A stretch of DNA of 64,000 bases from Cymbidium sinense. Its lineage: Eukaryota > Streptophyta > Magnoliopsida > Asparagales > Orchidaceae. Numbering within the stretch: position 1 is the first letter of the stretch; each line of letters opens with the position of its first letter. A model generated the notes under the pieces. The model was not told where the DNA came from, ran no database searches, and worked only from the letters and a program-made list of their open reading frames with translations. Positions 37,220 through 50,442 of the stretch are shown piece by piece. The position numbers were made by a program, and so were the translations under genes. The stretch is from positions 278,678,413 to 278,742,412 of the forward strand of contig CM038215.1 of assembly GCA_021442155.1 (NCBI GenBank), in the 5' to 3' direction.

Positions 37220-38865
37220 TGTCGTGACGGAGCTTGGAATCTGGCGGGAGACGATCGGACGGATAAAAGAAAACATTTATGATTCCAATATAAATTTAAA
37301 GTCTCCAATTATCTGATCATAAAACACATCCTGATAATTTAAAATCATCCATACATAAATGTTATCTGATTGAAAAATACACTTTAACATAACTTCAACA
37401 TAATTCTTGGCGTAAATACTTATCTCTGCGGTTCTCTACGGTAAGCGACTTTCCTATCGGTCGTTTAATTAGGATTATTACGCGAAAAGATTAACTAATA
37501 AATGAATATAATTGATTGGGTGATTATCTTGCTTATATTAAGCAAGAAAAAAGCAGTATGCATCGGTTTACTGCTGTCGTAGATGCATAGAAAATAATTT
37601 AATGATGATCGTATGTGAGGTAAGTAGTATCGTAACATTAGCTTGATGGCGTATAGGTGGGTATACATAAACATTTAGCGGTAGCGTATGGGGTGTGTTA
37701 TAAACATTTATAGCGTATGAACTTTTACTTTTACTTTTTATCACCCGTCATGAGTCAGTCATACTCATCCAGGATGAGTATCCTACCCCTTTTCTTGATT
37801 TCCGGCCTTTTGAATCATATTTGTGCAGTGCATTCGTCCCGTGTCTGTAAGGGGTGAACTTCGAAACTGTCTGGCATTCATAGCGTCTGATCATTATCAT
37901 ATGGACGTTAATTCATAAGCGAGTAAATCGGAGCTTTATAAAATGAATCTGGCGATATGATCAGCGTTCGTATTATCCGGCGTGAAGAAGCGATAAAGCT
38001 ATTCACAATTTATATAAAAGCGGGAAAATCATCCAGTGGCGGTCGGGAAAAAGTCAAAATCTAAACATCATTTCATCGGGAAAGTAAAGATATTTTTACC
38101 ATAAATGTAAGAAACGTAATTACCCACTTTTAACTGCGGTTTTCTGAACCTCCTTTCCTTTAATGATTCATTCCAATTCAATTCACATATAAAAAATGTT
38201 AAGTGTTAAAGTTACTTAATATATAACATTAATTGATTATCATACATTGAATGATTCTCTAATTAACGATAATATAAATACATTTCCTTTATATGTGCTC
38301 TAAAATCTAATACTCCTTTCCTTATTTTTCTTAAATTTATTCTTGAAATGATCTTAAAATGATTCTTAAACTAAATTTTTTTATGCTATTTCTAATTAAT
38401 TTAAAGTCCTTGAAATCTATAACCTAAGTTAGAATTATAAACCCTAAGTTAACTTGAAATGACAAAAAAAAATCATAGCTAATAATATAACAATTAACAA
38501 TTCAATTAAATTAACTATATTAATATATATATTTTTTTATATACCTCTCGGTTGCTATGCGTCTTCCCTTCCCTCCTCGATTGCTTGCACAGACTCCGTG
38601 ACTCAATTCGGCGGTGTCACCTCACTTGGCTAGGGCAGAAACTCTCTTCTTCTTCCTTGGCGACCAGCATGCGCTATCCTCCTTTCTCTCTTTCGTCATT
38701 GAACCGCAGCTATTTCTCTCGGCTAGAGGGCCGGGTAATTCTCCTCTTCTCTCCTTCTCTCGTGTTTTTTTTTTGGGGGCTCGGTTTGGTTCGAGGAGAA
38801 CACTCGTTGATTACCTCTTTCCGCGGCTAACCATGGTTGCTTTTTTTTTAAGTTTGGTTATTACA
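37220..38865 (-). repeat. 5' LTR (right) of the Gypsy element
   Basis: Plus-strand ends TGTCGTGACGG and GGTTATTACA, followed at once by the TTTAT duplication. Confidence 0.92.
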
Positions 38866-38870
38866 TTTAT

Positions 38871-40281
38871 AGGTTAGGATGTTAATATATAAATTCTTAC
38901 GTTTATTTTGACTCTACATACTTCTTTGATTGTGAGTTTTACACCTCAACACATTTAGTGGCTTACATCTAACCTTATGGTCGAAAAACACTTTAATGCC
39001 AAATGCAATTTTGAACATTTTAGGCATATCTTGAAGATATCTTGTTGTAAAGTGTGGCACATGTCCTCCGATTTGTTGGTTTTATAGCAAAATAATATAA
39101 AGAATATGAGTATGATTGGGATGCTTTGATTTAGTGGTTTGCTACAAAATGAAACTATGATCATGAATAATGCCTACAACTTTTTTAATGTCTTAAATCT
39201 CTTGATGGTGAATCATAGAGTGTATATCGATATATCACAAAATTCTCTATTACTTAAAATTAACTCAAAATATTCCCCTAGGCAAACATCTCGCTAAAGA
39301 TCTATAAGGTTCCCTTGGATGATGTAATCGACTACTTCGTGCTAATAAGTATCCTTTGGCCCGATTGGGTTAAGTATTTCAGCTAAGTAGATCAGGATTC
39401 ATGACAAACCATGCGATGGAACTATGGGATTATGATTAAGTTCATCATCATTTCATGCTTGAAGCTTGTGCCGATAGATTCTCTCTTTCCAAAATTAAAT
39501 TGTTATTTCTATTTGCTACGCATTTGTTGTTTATCAGCTAGCCTTCATTGAAAGTATTCTCTTATGATCAAGAGTGGTAATTGGTCACATGAGCTTCCAT
39601 GTATGAGAAATTTGAAACTAGTTAAAATTCTCATAAAATGAGTGCAAAATTTCTGAAAAGTATTTTATCTAAAATTTAATTAGCTTTTAAAAAAATTGAC
39701 CTAGAACCACAGTTTTCATAAAGCTTCAAGCATGACTTTTTTAGGACACAATATCTTTTGGACATGAAGCTAATCTGATCAGCTAAAATTAATATAATAC
39801 ATTAAGTCTATGTTTTAGCTTCATTATATGATTCATAATCTTAATTTTTCTATTGTTATCACAATTTTGACATCACTTTTTATCAATTATTTTTTATGTT
39901 TATGGATCTTACCATTGGTCCACCATATGCATTCAGGAGTTTCCAGAAATGCTTCTTCAAACTCACCAATCTATAACATTGCTCTTATTTTTATTTTATA
40001 TCATTGCATATAATAATGACCTAAATGCAATTTCTTTTGTTTATTATTTCTAGTTGTTTCTATTTAAGAAAGCATTTTTTATCCATATCAAAATCTAAAT
40101 TTTTTTCCTCTATATATACTTAGCATGTTCTTTATAATCCTAGAAGAATTGAATAAATAAAATCTTCCACATATTTTTACATCGTATCAAAACAATTTTC
40201 TTTGTTCCAAATATTTTTCTCTTTTTTATTTGTACTTGTTCATCTCTTTGTTGTCTTATCCATCTCATCCATCCCTTCTTA
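38871..40281. other. No gene recognised between two Gypsy elements
   Basis: AT-rich; short frames only. Confidence 0.4.
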
Positions 40282-41514
40282 TGGCTAATAATTAAGGGTT
40301 GGCCCTCTTGATGAGGACTAATTAGAGTTTGGATGCCAAAAAGAAGAGGACTAAGGCCTTGATGAAGTGAATTAGAATGTGAGAATAGGGCTCAATTCAT
40401 TAGCTAACACAAGACAACCCAAAACCTGAAAAATTCTAATTCTGACTTCAGGATTTTAGTGGGTAAAACAACTGATTCTTTGGTCTTGAAATTTTAGAGA
40501 ATTTTAATTCAAAGTGTCTTGAAACATTTCTAAGAATTTCATAATTTTTGAAAAAAAAATTCTTATTTTTTTGGGATTTTTTTTATAAAAAAATTAGCTT
40601 ATGAGAATTTCTCCCTAGTTGATGGTACAACTTGGGGGAATTTGATTTTAGGAAATAGGCTTAAGGTTAAGGAATGGGGCTTAACTTTGGTGATTAAAAG
40701 ATTAGGGTTTTAAAAAAGTTTGTAGTTGCTCACCAAATTCAAAGGAATTTAAGTCCTTAAGTTGCGTGCTATAACAAGATTAGGTGTTGTTGTACTAATA
40801 TCCTAGTCTGACCCTCCCTCCTTGGTTTTTAGTGGATTCTAGTGGGATGAAAATGTAGGAGAAATATTTATCAGGTAGAGAAATATTTATCAGGTAGAGA
40901 AGAATGTAGAAGAGAACTACAATAAAACACTAATGTTTTATAGAAGAAAGGTAAGTTAATTATACACCAAAGTGACTAGATAGGAGAGAACCAAATTCCT
41001 TCCATTGTTTGATTGGCCACCAAGCCCTCCAAATTTTCTTGACAACACTTAAGCTTCATTTTGTAGTAGAAAAGAGCATAAATAAGTTTTCTTACATGTT
41101 TTTTAAATTTTAAAATAGTGTGAATTGAAGTGGGGGCCAGCTCTCTTCTGTAACCATACAAACTACCCCAATTTCTTCCTTGTTCGGCACTTATTGATGT
41201 GATCATAATTAATTTATATAAATACCTATATTTTCATTAATTTACATAAAGTTTACTTTTATTTGAAAATTTAAATTCAAACATTTTATGTATTTGAATT
41301 TTGACATTCAAAATTTCAAACTACAATAATTATTGCACAAGTACACAACAAATGCATAGTTTTGCATAGGATGTTCACATAAATGAAATAAAATTCTTTT
41401 AGCTAAAGTCTACATTATGCTCTTGTTAATTGGACCTTAGCTACAATTTTCTTAGAGTTAGCTCTGATGATGGTCTAATTCTATCACCATGGGCCCCATG
41501 TGTCACATCATTTC
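40282..41514 (-). repeat. Left (3') LTR of the older Gypsy element
   Basis: Plus-strand start TGGCTAATAATTAAGGG and end CACCATGGGCCCCATGTG..ACATCA. Contains a 20-bp tandem duplication (GAGAAATATTTATCAGGTA twice) near 40860. Confidence 0.75.
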
Positions 41515-42299
41515 TCCTTGGACTTAAAAAATACTCTTCTTTGATGAGTTTGAACTAATGTAATCCTTCATTAGCTCTGGTACAAGCTCTGCTTCTCTTT
41601 AATATGGCAAGTATTTTCACTTGGTTTATTCTTCCACCTCTCAAGGAATTTGTATTTTGTATCTCCATCTAATGGCAACTCATTTGTAATTATATGCTTA
41701 ACTTTAAAGAATGGTGGCTAAATAGATATCTACAAATAATTTTCATCTCTTTCTGTAAATATGTTATTTTTTATAAAACTAGCAGTGTAATTTCTTGAAA
41801 TGATCTTCATTAAAAATGAGGCTAATAAATATGTCAGGAGTTTATTCAAAGGCTTAAGCATTAGTACCAAATTTCTTAACAATCTTGAAAAACCCATATG
41901 CTCTCATCTAGAATTTATTATGTTTTATAGAAAAAAAATCTCTTAGGTTGGATGCGTATCAATATATGATCACTTACATCATATTTCTTAAAAAATTTAT
42001 CTATTTTTTTTTCCGTCAAGCATACAATATTATTCAATTCTTATTGTTTTCTTACGTTTTTGTGAATGCTATGAGAATCACATGCAAATATAATATGTTG
42101 AATCATAAAATATATGAGTGGGTATGTTAGGTAAATTAATAAGCTTCTTAAGATTATGCCTTTATATTATTTTGAAAGATGTCTTATTGGTTATACATGA
42201 AAATAGTGTTATTATATGCAAATTCTAATATAGGTAGAAGTAAATCTTAATTTTCTAAACCGTTCCAATTGAACATCTCAATTTGTTTCCTGGTGTTCT

Positions 42300-42690
42300 A
42301 TTAATCACTTCAATTTGCCCATCTATATAAGGGAGGAATGTAGAGGATAATTTTAACTTAATACTCATTAATTTATATAGTATTTCTAAAAATAAGATAC
42401 AAATTTGACATCGTTGTCGCAATCTTTAGTATATGGAAGTACATACAATCTCATATCTCCATAAAAAATATGCTTGCTATATGTGATGCACTATAGGATT
42501 TTGGGCAAGATAAGAAGTGGGATATCTTGGAGAATCGGTTTGCAATAATAAAGATGCTATCATACCACCTAGGTGTCTTAGAAAGGCCTAAAATAAAGTC
42601 CATATGTATGTCCTCCCAAGATCTACATGGAATGGGTAAGTCAATATATTTTCTTGATTTTTATTTTATAGTCTTAGCTTGACAATATGT
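42300..42690 (-). pseudogene. Gypsy integrase relic
   Basis: Minus strand near 42670-42540 reads LPIPCRSWEDIHMDFILGL, then DSIFIIANRFSKISHF, a clear match to PWEDISMDFVLGLP..DSIFVVVDRFSKMAHF. Confidence 0.9.
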
Positions 42691-42887
42691 ATAATATTGA
42701 GTCACAATCTTCTTATGGATTTTCTTGGAATGCATAGCTTTATAAAGATAATCATTAATAACCATGTAGGAGTTATTAAATTACATGAGTTTAGACTCAT
42801 GTTCTAAATAGATGAGATGAAATGACAAATCTTATAGTCATCATTTAAACTTTCAAATTCAGTTTGAATTTCTAAATGACTAGTGCT

Positions 42888-43100
42888 TGGGGTAGTGTAA
42901 TTTTTGAAAAGCGGTTGTAAACTGGCGTGTTACAAATATTTTTTTTTTGAAAATTTAAAAAAATAATACACACTCTAATAACGTTCTCCAAATAATTTTT
43001 TTCACAAAATTTTTAAAAAAAGTTAATAGAAATGAAAAGTTAGTTTTGAAAAGTAAAGAAGTAAAAAAAAGCTGTCCCAAAGCATTCTAAGAGGAGATTT
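42888..43100. mobile_element. Possible MITE nested in the Gypsy relic
   Basis: Ends TGCTTGGGGTAG and CTGTCCCAAAGCA are imperfect inverted repeats about 200 bp apart round an A/T-rich interior. A flanking TCTAAATG/TCTAAGAG pair may be a decayed 8-bp duplication. Confidence 0.4.
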
Positions 43101-43599
43101 TAGATAATATGAATGCTGGTTTATTAAGTATAAAAAAAAAAAAGAATTCTAAAGGTATTATATACCCATTCAGTATGTCTATAACTTTTCTTCTTTTGCG
43201 TGTATAAATTTTAGAGCATGATGGTTCATTTTAAGAATAAACTCCTTATATAATAAGTATCTCTAGTGCCTAAGGGTATGATTGATGACATAGTATTCTT
43301 TATCATATGTAAAATAACATTACCTAGCATATTCAATTTATTATTGAAGAAAGTCACTGAATGGTTCTTAACTTAATATCCCTCTAGGCCCTATGATAGA
43401 AGTATCACAAGTTGCTTCAAGTGTTTTATTAAAGTTAGAAAGTTTAGGATGGGTGAAGAAGTATGAGAACTTTAATTTATTCCAAGGACTTTTCTATAGG
43501 TGTAATACAAATAAATTTTTTTTTTTAAAAGAGCTACAGTGATGCTAAAGTCATTGATAAACCTTCTGTAGAAGGTTGCAAGGCTATGAAAGTTTTTAA

Positions 43600-44180
43600 T
43601 ATTTGTGAATGATTTGGGGTTGGCCAATCCAAGGTTGCTTAATCATTAATGGGTCTATTTTCAACACTTTAACTGACAGAATAAAGTTAAAAAAATTAGT
43701 TTTTGGCTGGAAGAAGAATTATTTTGTAAGATTCACATACAACTTTGCTTTTTTCAACTATCCCAATACTAATTTCAAGTGGTCTTGATGTGACTTCTTA
43801 TCAGGGCAATAAGAATGTCATCAAAGTACACACCTAGAAAATGGCCAATAAATGTTTTCAGTGTTGTGTTCATCAATTTTATGAATGTATTGGGGTATTA
43901 TATAATCCAAAAGGCATAGTCAGCCACTCATAAATCATCTATAGTTTTAAAAACTATTTTTGACTCATCCTTAGGGTTTATTTTGATCTGATGATAACTA
44001 CTCTTTAACTCCATCTTGGGGGATATAAACATATTTTTGTAATAAGATCTAACATTTCGTTCTAATCTAGGAACATAATATCTATACTTTTTGGTGATTT
44101 TCTTCACTGTTTTATTGTTCATACACATTTTCATGCATCATCTTTCTTGGGTTATAAAAGGGCAGGATATGCACAAGGAC
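43600..44180 (-). pseudogene. Gypsy reverse transcriptase relic
   Basis: Minus-strand 43928-44134 reads KMCMNNKTVKKITKKYRY and MELKSSYHQIKINPKDE, matching RMCVDSRAINKITxKYRFPIPRL and DLRSGYHQIRI. Confidence 0.88.
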
Positions 44181-44864
44181 TTATGCTTTCTAGAGAGAAG
44201 CATTTTCTCAGGAGTTCGACATACTCTATTGGATTCATGTTATACTGTGATAAATTAGATTTTTATGAATCAAGAATCAAATTTATGGCTTGTTGTATGT
44301 TTCTCAAGGGGTGGTAACTCATCTAGTAGGTCATCATTAATCAAAATCTTATACTCAATTAATAGATTTGTGGCACATTAGGTATGTGATGCTCATCTAA
44401 ATCAGGAATAACCTCTTTCATTTGCATGATGTAGACAGAAGCATGATAAAAAAACTCTCTCAATAAACTCTTAAGCTCCAAATGTTCAATTCTAACAAGT
44501 GCTATAATTGTGTCAAGGGTGAAGTTTGAAATGCTATACTTTGGGATTAAATCACTATCAATTTGTATTTTATTTTTTGGCTTTTATCTCATAATAGAAT
44601 TTGAGGAATGGTAGGTGCTTCTCTATTGGCTTTACAAGAAATAATTTTATTTTTTTAATGCTTGAAAACATATTTATTTTTTTGACCATAATGTATGACA
44701 TTCAAATCATAAGGCTAAGGCTTGCCTTGTAGGATAGGTGCTATGTTTATGGATAGAACATGTGTGATCCTCATAACTAACTATCTTGTAGGGAACTATT
44801 AGATATAATGAGTAATAAAGTGTGATTTACTCACTTACATTGAATTGCTCAAGATGGGGTTCTG

Positions 44865-45000
44865 GTTTTAAATTTTTCTTTACAAGTGCATGTGTGGATA
44901 TCATATGCATTGCACTACCTTTATTAGTAATTAAATTGCACGTTTTATCATTACACATGACACACATGGTAAAGATATTCTTCTCTCTCAAATCTTAATT
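44865..45000 (-). pseudogene. Gypsy protease relic
   Basis: Minus-strand reading CNLITNKGSAMHMIST then LVKKNLKPEP corresponds to the LIIDxGSxxNVxSxxLVEKLxLK protease block. The active-site D-G is lost. Confidence 0.55.
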
Positions 45001-45349
45001 TCTAGATACAATTATACACCCCATAACACTCATCTGATCCTCTAAGGTATCCTCTATACCCCCATTTGATAATGGGATCATCATGAATCTTCTCTATCTT
45101 ATTATCTTTTATTTCCCATTTGCCTCATCTAGAAACATGAGTTTGGTCTTACATTAATTTTGCATGTATTCCTTTTTATAGCATTTAAAAGACATTATAT
45201 CCCTCACATTCTTGGATATAGACTTAGTGATAATCTTATGGGTCTGGACATTAGATGATGAAGGGCTATGTTTAACATTAGATCTTTATGTTTGATTTGT
45301 CTAAGTTTAATAAGGTTTGGCTCATAGATTTATATGTTGGATGCTATTT

Positions 45350-45800
45350 TCTTATACTTCTTTAGCAGTTGAGGAATTCAAAGTTCTACTTTATTTTTGA
45401 CTCCTGTAATACCAATAATAAATTTATTAGTTAATTGTCAATCTTGATTAGTGTTATTGTTCCTAGTTATAAAATCTTCAAAAGCATTCATGTAATAATT
45501 CACCTGAATGCTCCTTTGTCATAAGATCATTAATTGTTTGTGTAATTTGTTGTCATGATTTTTAAAGCAATAATTATCCCCAAGCATCTCTTTCATTTTT
45601 ACCCGGGACAATATAGTTGTCTTTAGCCTTTCATTTGGTAAAATATTATTCTAATAAGTTTTGACATAATTAATTTTATTTTAGCAAATATAGTTCTTTG
45701 ATAGTTTTCCATTTGTTATCAATCAAAGAATTCATCTATTTGAGTAGCCAATTTAAAATTTTAATTGAATCATAAACACCGTCATAGTTAGGCCTTAACT
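45350..45800 (-). pseudogene. Gypsy gag relic
   Basis: Minus strand gives broken readings such as WKTIKELYL and YYMNAFEDFITRNN, comparable with SVxEYTxEFxxLxxRN of plant Gypsy gag. Confidence 0.5.
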
Positions 45801-46153
45801 TAACATTGTCATTGGGTTCACTTTGATGGCCATGATTCCTTTGATGCTCATCTATACTAAGGCATCTAAAATGGTCTCTTGTAGGTGAATAATCATTTCT
45901 AGGGTTTTCCAAAATTTCCTTTCTAACTTATCAATTTCAATAGGAGCTTAGTTAAGTGGTAGATTATTCGTCTCTGTCATTTCTTACATTTGGGTGGTTA
46001 AATTCATGATCATCTCTTAAAATTTTTTTCATTATGTTAGACAACCACTTCTACCCTCTTAACTTTAACCAATTGATCTTTTACTAGTAGATTTTGGTGG
46101 CATGCTTGTAGGTGAAGATCAAGCAATGCTATGCAAGTGTGATGTAAGCAATA

Positions 46154-47270
46154 GTAACAGCTGCAACAACAAGCCTTTATCCCACTATGTGGGGTCGGCT
46201 ACATGAATCCTTCTTCTCTATTATGCCCTATTAAGTATCAAATTCCCATTTAATTCTAATAAAATAAGATTATTTTTTATACTAGCTAACTAAGTCTTTT
46301 AAGGTCTAACTTTACCTTTCTTAACATAGGTCATATAGTCTCTTAATTTGGTTATTGGACGGCCGACGTTTTATGTAATCAAACCATCTAAGACAACTCT
46401 CAAATCTAATATGCTATTGGAGGTACTCTAACCTTTTCACATATATATCCCTTTCGCATTTTGTCTCTAAGTGTAAAATCACTCATCCACTTGAGCATCC
46501 TTGTCTCGCACCTAACTTAATTTTATGCTTCTCTTTCTTGCTTTCTTTTTTATAAATCATTGTAGGTCTTTTGCTTATAAAATTTTCTCTTTCTAAGTGA
46601 TACTTTTTATCACTATGTATTCTTTCACTTCAATCATCCAACCTGAATTCTACTAATAACATCCTCATCTATTTCACCATCATTTTGAATAATAGACCCT
46701 AGATATCTAAAACATTCACTCTTTTTATAGACTTGATCACTCAATGTCACAACCCACAACTAGATCTTTTACAACTAAAATTACACTCCACATAATCAGT
46801 TTTAGATCCAACTTAAACGAAAGCCTTCAGTCTTTAAGTTTGACCTCCATAATTTAAGTTTCTTTTGAACTCCCTCTCTAGTCTTCTCAATAAGAAGAAT
46901 ATCATCAACAAAAAGCATACAACAAGGTACATCCTCCTATAAATGTCTAGTAAAAACATCCATAACTAAAGAAAAAATATATGAGTTTAAAGATGATTCT
47001 TGATGTAATTCAACTGAAATAGGAAAATATTTTGTCAATCATTCTTGTGTTTGGACACAAATAACAGCTCTAGTGTATATCCTTTATGACTTGAATATAA
47101 GCATATTAACTCCTTTCTTTTCTAGAATTCTCCAAAGCACTTCGTGGAACTTTATCATATGCTTTCTCTAAATCAACAAATATCATATGAAAATTCTCCT
47201 TACTCTCTCTATACTTTTCATCAAACCTCTCATCAAATGTATAGCATCCAAGAGTGTTGTAGCTTGAAAG
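46154..47270 (-). mobile_element. RTE LINE fragment 1, 5'-truncated
   Basis: The plus-strand left end CAACAACAAGCC..TTATCCCACTATGTGGGG is the reverse of an RTE 3' tail. RT-coding remnants follow to ~47268, including the reverse of the LFADD and DLEKAYD regions. Inserted in the gag/leader side of the older Gypsy element. Confidence 0.85.
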
Positions 47271-47447
47271 AAAAAAAAAATTAATGCAATAAATGCTTGC
47301 TATAATAAACTAAAATATGCTTCAAATATATTTTTAAAAATTTTTGAAGCATTCACTTTAATGCAAAAATAAATAAATAAAATAAAGAGTAACAAAAAAT
47401 TCTAAGAGTGCATATAAAATCCTAAGATTCAATAACAGATATCTAAT

Positions 47448-48324
47448 ACAACAACAGTAACAATAAGCCTTTATCCCACTATGTGGGGTTGGCTATGTGA
47501 ATTCATTTTCTCCATTATATCCTATTAAATGTCAAATCCTTATTTAATTCTAATAAACTAAGGTCATTTTTTTATACATATTAACCAAGTCTTTTATTTA
47601 ATATAAGGCTCATCTAATACATCTATTCTCCTAGTACGGTCTATGTTTTATGTGGCCAATCCATCTAAGGCAGCTCTCTCTAATCTTATCTATCACCAGA
47701 GCTACTCCAATCTTATCACATAAATATATTCATTTTGCATTTTATTTCTAAGGGTAAAACTACTCATCCATCTGAGCATCCTCATCTCTACAACACCTAA
47801 CATAATTTCATGCTTCTCTTTTACTAGTCAACATTGCACAATAAATCATTACAAGTCATTACAATCTTATAAAATTTCCTTAAGACTAAGCAATACTTTT
47901 CTATCACACAGACCATATGCATTACTCCTCTTCAATCATCCAACTTGAATTCTATTAATAATATCTCCATCTATTTCACCATCATTTTAAACAATATACC
48001 TAATATATTTGAAAGATTCACTATGTTTAATGATTTAATCCCCTAATGTCACAACCCCACTATTAGATCTTTCTACAACTAAAATTTACTCTATGCATTC
48101 AATTTTAGATTTATTTAAACGAAAACTTTTAGACTCTAAGGTTGACATCCATAATTCAAGTTTCTCTTGAACTGCCTCTCTAGTCTTATCAACAAGAAGA
48201 ATATCATCAGCAAAAAGCATACGCCAAGGTACATCCTCCTGTAAATGCCTAGTAAGAACATCCATAACTAAAGCAAAAAGATATGGACTTAAAGCCGATA
48301 TACCCTGAACCCTAAATAACATAC
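47448..48324 (-). mobile_element. RTE LINE fragment 2, 5'-truncated, ATCTAAT target duplication
   Basis: Same 3' tail (ACAACAACAG..TTATCCCACTATGTGG) and orientation. Minus-strand 48086-48322 encodes [14 protein letters not shown], then [15 protein letters not shown], the catalytic ADD box. ATCTAAT lies at both ends (47441-47447 and 48325-48331). Confidence 0.9.
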
Positions 48325-48680
48325 ATCTAATGTTGATTGGAATATAAGTTACAATTTTTTTTGAATGTGGATCACTTTATTGATTTGAATTACTTTAGAA
48401 AAATTAAGAATAGGGTAAGTTATTTTGGTAATTAAGACAAATATAAGTAGAGGCAACTAGTTGACAATTATGCAATGATTCATAGAATTGACCCAAGTAT
48501 TTTCTATTAGTTTTTTTAAAAGATTAAATAACATCGAGTTAACTAATTCCAAAAATCAAAGAACAACTTTTTTATGGATTTCAAATTCACCAATTGCAAA
48601 TACTTTGCCAAGTATCTAATCTCCTTGGTGATCAAGTCTCCAATGGTCCTCCTTTAACTTGCCTTTGATATGAAATTTGG

Positions 48681-49645
48681 TGTAGCCAAAAGTTGGCCCC
48701 CTTAATGGTTTAGAGATTTTTCTAAGAGGGGCTGGGAAGAGGAGCTAGGCCTTAGTGGAGTGAATTGGCGATGTAAATTAGGGTTTGGAGTAACAATAGG
48801 GTCGGTTGACACAAGACAACCCAACACTTGAAAAAGCTTAGTTTTGATTTTAGTGTAGTAAAAATATTGATTGTTTGGGGTTGAAACTTCAGAGAATGTT
48901 AATTCAAAGTGGACAAAAATATTTTGGAGAGTTTTATAATTTTAAGAGGAATTTTATTATTTTTTTGGGATTATTCATGAGGATTCCTCTCTAGTTGACA
49001 GTACAACCTGAGGGAGTTTGATTTGATTTTGAAACAAGCTTAAGTTCACGGAATGGAGCTAAAAATTTTGGGATAAGAGATATCACCAAAGTAATAGATA
49101 AGAGATATCACCAAATCCCATCCCTTATTTGGTCGGCCACTAAGCTTTTAAAATCTTTGGATTAACTCTAAAGTTTTCTTCATAACAATACTCAAAACTT
49201 CATTCCATGGTAAAAAGAAAAAAAAAAACATAAATAGGTTTTCCTAACATGATTTTTAAAATTTTCAAGGAAAGGGAGCCGCTTGTGTAACCACCCAAAC
49301 TACCTTTGTGTAACCACTCAAACCACCCCAATTTTTTCCTTGGCCAGCCACCTATTAATTTGATTATAATAAATTTATATAATATTTATATTTTCATTAA
49401 TTTTAATGACTTATTCATCACATTTGAAATTTTAAATTCCAAAAGTCTTAAGTATTTGAATTTTAAATTTCAAAATATCAAACTACAATAATCACAAGTA
49501 CATAACAAATACATAATTTTGCACATAAATGAAATAAATACTAAGCTTAAGTCTTCATTTTTTGCTTCTAGTGATTGGACCTCCTTGATTATTTGGAATG
49601 AGCCTGGTTCAATCTTGTCTCCATGGGCCCCATGGGCTACGTCAG
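48681..49645 (-). repeat. Right (5') LTR of the older Gypsy element
   Basis: Plus-strand start TGTAGCCAAAAGTTGGCC and end CATGGGCCCCATGGGCTACGTCA. On the minus strand it is followed by CATATCAAAGGCAAG, possibly a decayed iMet-type primer site. Confidence 0.72.
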
Positions 49646-50442
49646 TAAAAATTAATATATTATCGTTGTGTATTCTTTTTTGGGACTATTAATGAAATAG
49701 ATAATCATACTCATGGGGAAACTCATATGGCTGGTGTGACATATAGTCTCTAATATCAATCATTATACACTAGAAGGCTTTATTTTTGTTGTTGTTGGAT
49801 TCATAGAGTGTAAACTAGTTTCCGAACTAGTAACCATGTTTCTTTTAATAGATCTAGAACATACTTTAATTGAAAATACTATCCGTTATCTAAGCCACTT
49901 CCATATTTTAGATGATCCAATTTTTTGATCTCAAATTTCACATCAAGAAGATTAGTTGGATAGCCATAATTCTGTGCTGTTTCCCTACAATTTTATCATT
50001 GGAAAATGATTTTGAAAATACCCTGTCATACTTCACTTCAATGAAATGATGATTGGCTTTTCACCTTTTGAAGCATAACAGTCATTATTCTGTGGTGTTA
50101 ATTGTTATGGAGGGCGGGGCGCTCAAATCTAAGTTATATAGTATTTATTATATCGTGAATATGTAATTTTGTATGTTATGTTAGAACATCTAATTGTATC
50201 TTAATTTCTCAGTTAAAGCTTAAATCCTGATTTTTTTTTTTTTTTTGCATTTGAAATTTTGAAGATATGCAAGTGCAGGGATTAAAAATAGTTTTTTTGC
50301 ATTTTTAACGTGCATATCCTTGAGTGATGGAGCCTTTAGAATGAAAATAAGTGAGGCGAGAGACAAGTGAAGGAATGCCCTGGGTAGAGCCTTGGCTTCC
50401 TACATTGAAATTTAAGAGTGCAATTGACTAATTTGAAACCCT
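49646..50442. other. No gene recognised; AAA gene intron
   Basis: AT-rich with poly(T) at 50231-50247. Nothing identifiable. Confidence 0.4.

Larger units (their letters stand above)
31346..38865 (-). mobile_element. Complete Ty3/Gypsy LTR retrotransposon with TTTAT target duplication
   Basis: Two ~1645-bp LTRs bound a 4.2-kb interior. TTTAT occurs directly outside both ends (31341-31345 and 38866-38870). Read on the minus strand, LTRs run TGTAATAACC to CGACA. The primer-binding site TGGTATCGAGC (37202-37215), like the initiator-Met tRNA site, follows the right LTR. A purine tract AAGAGGAGAGAT (32990-33001) precedes the left LTR. Domain order right to left: gag, zinc knuckle, protease, RT, integrase, as in Gypsy. 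Frames are broken, so it is not autonomous. Confidence 0.93.
40282..49645 (-). mobile_element. Older Ty3/Gypsy element with two LINEs nested in it
   Basis: Homologous direct repeats at 40282-41514 and 48681-49645 act as LTRs. They share GGTTGGCCC, GCTAACACAAGACAACCC or its match, AATTCAAAGTG and CCATGGGCCCCATG in order. Between them, on the minus strand from right to left, lie gag (45350-45800), protease (~44870-44990), RT (43600-44180) and integrase (42540-42680), the Gypsy order. A purine tract (AAGGAGAAA) adjoins the left LTR. No clean target duplication was found. Confidence 0.82.
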
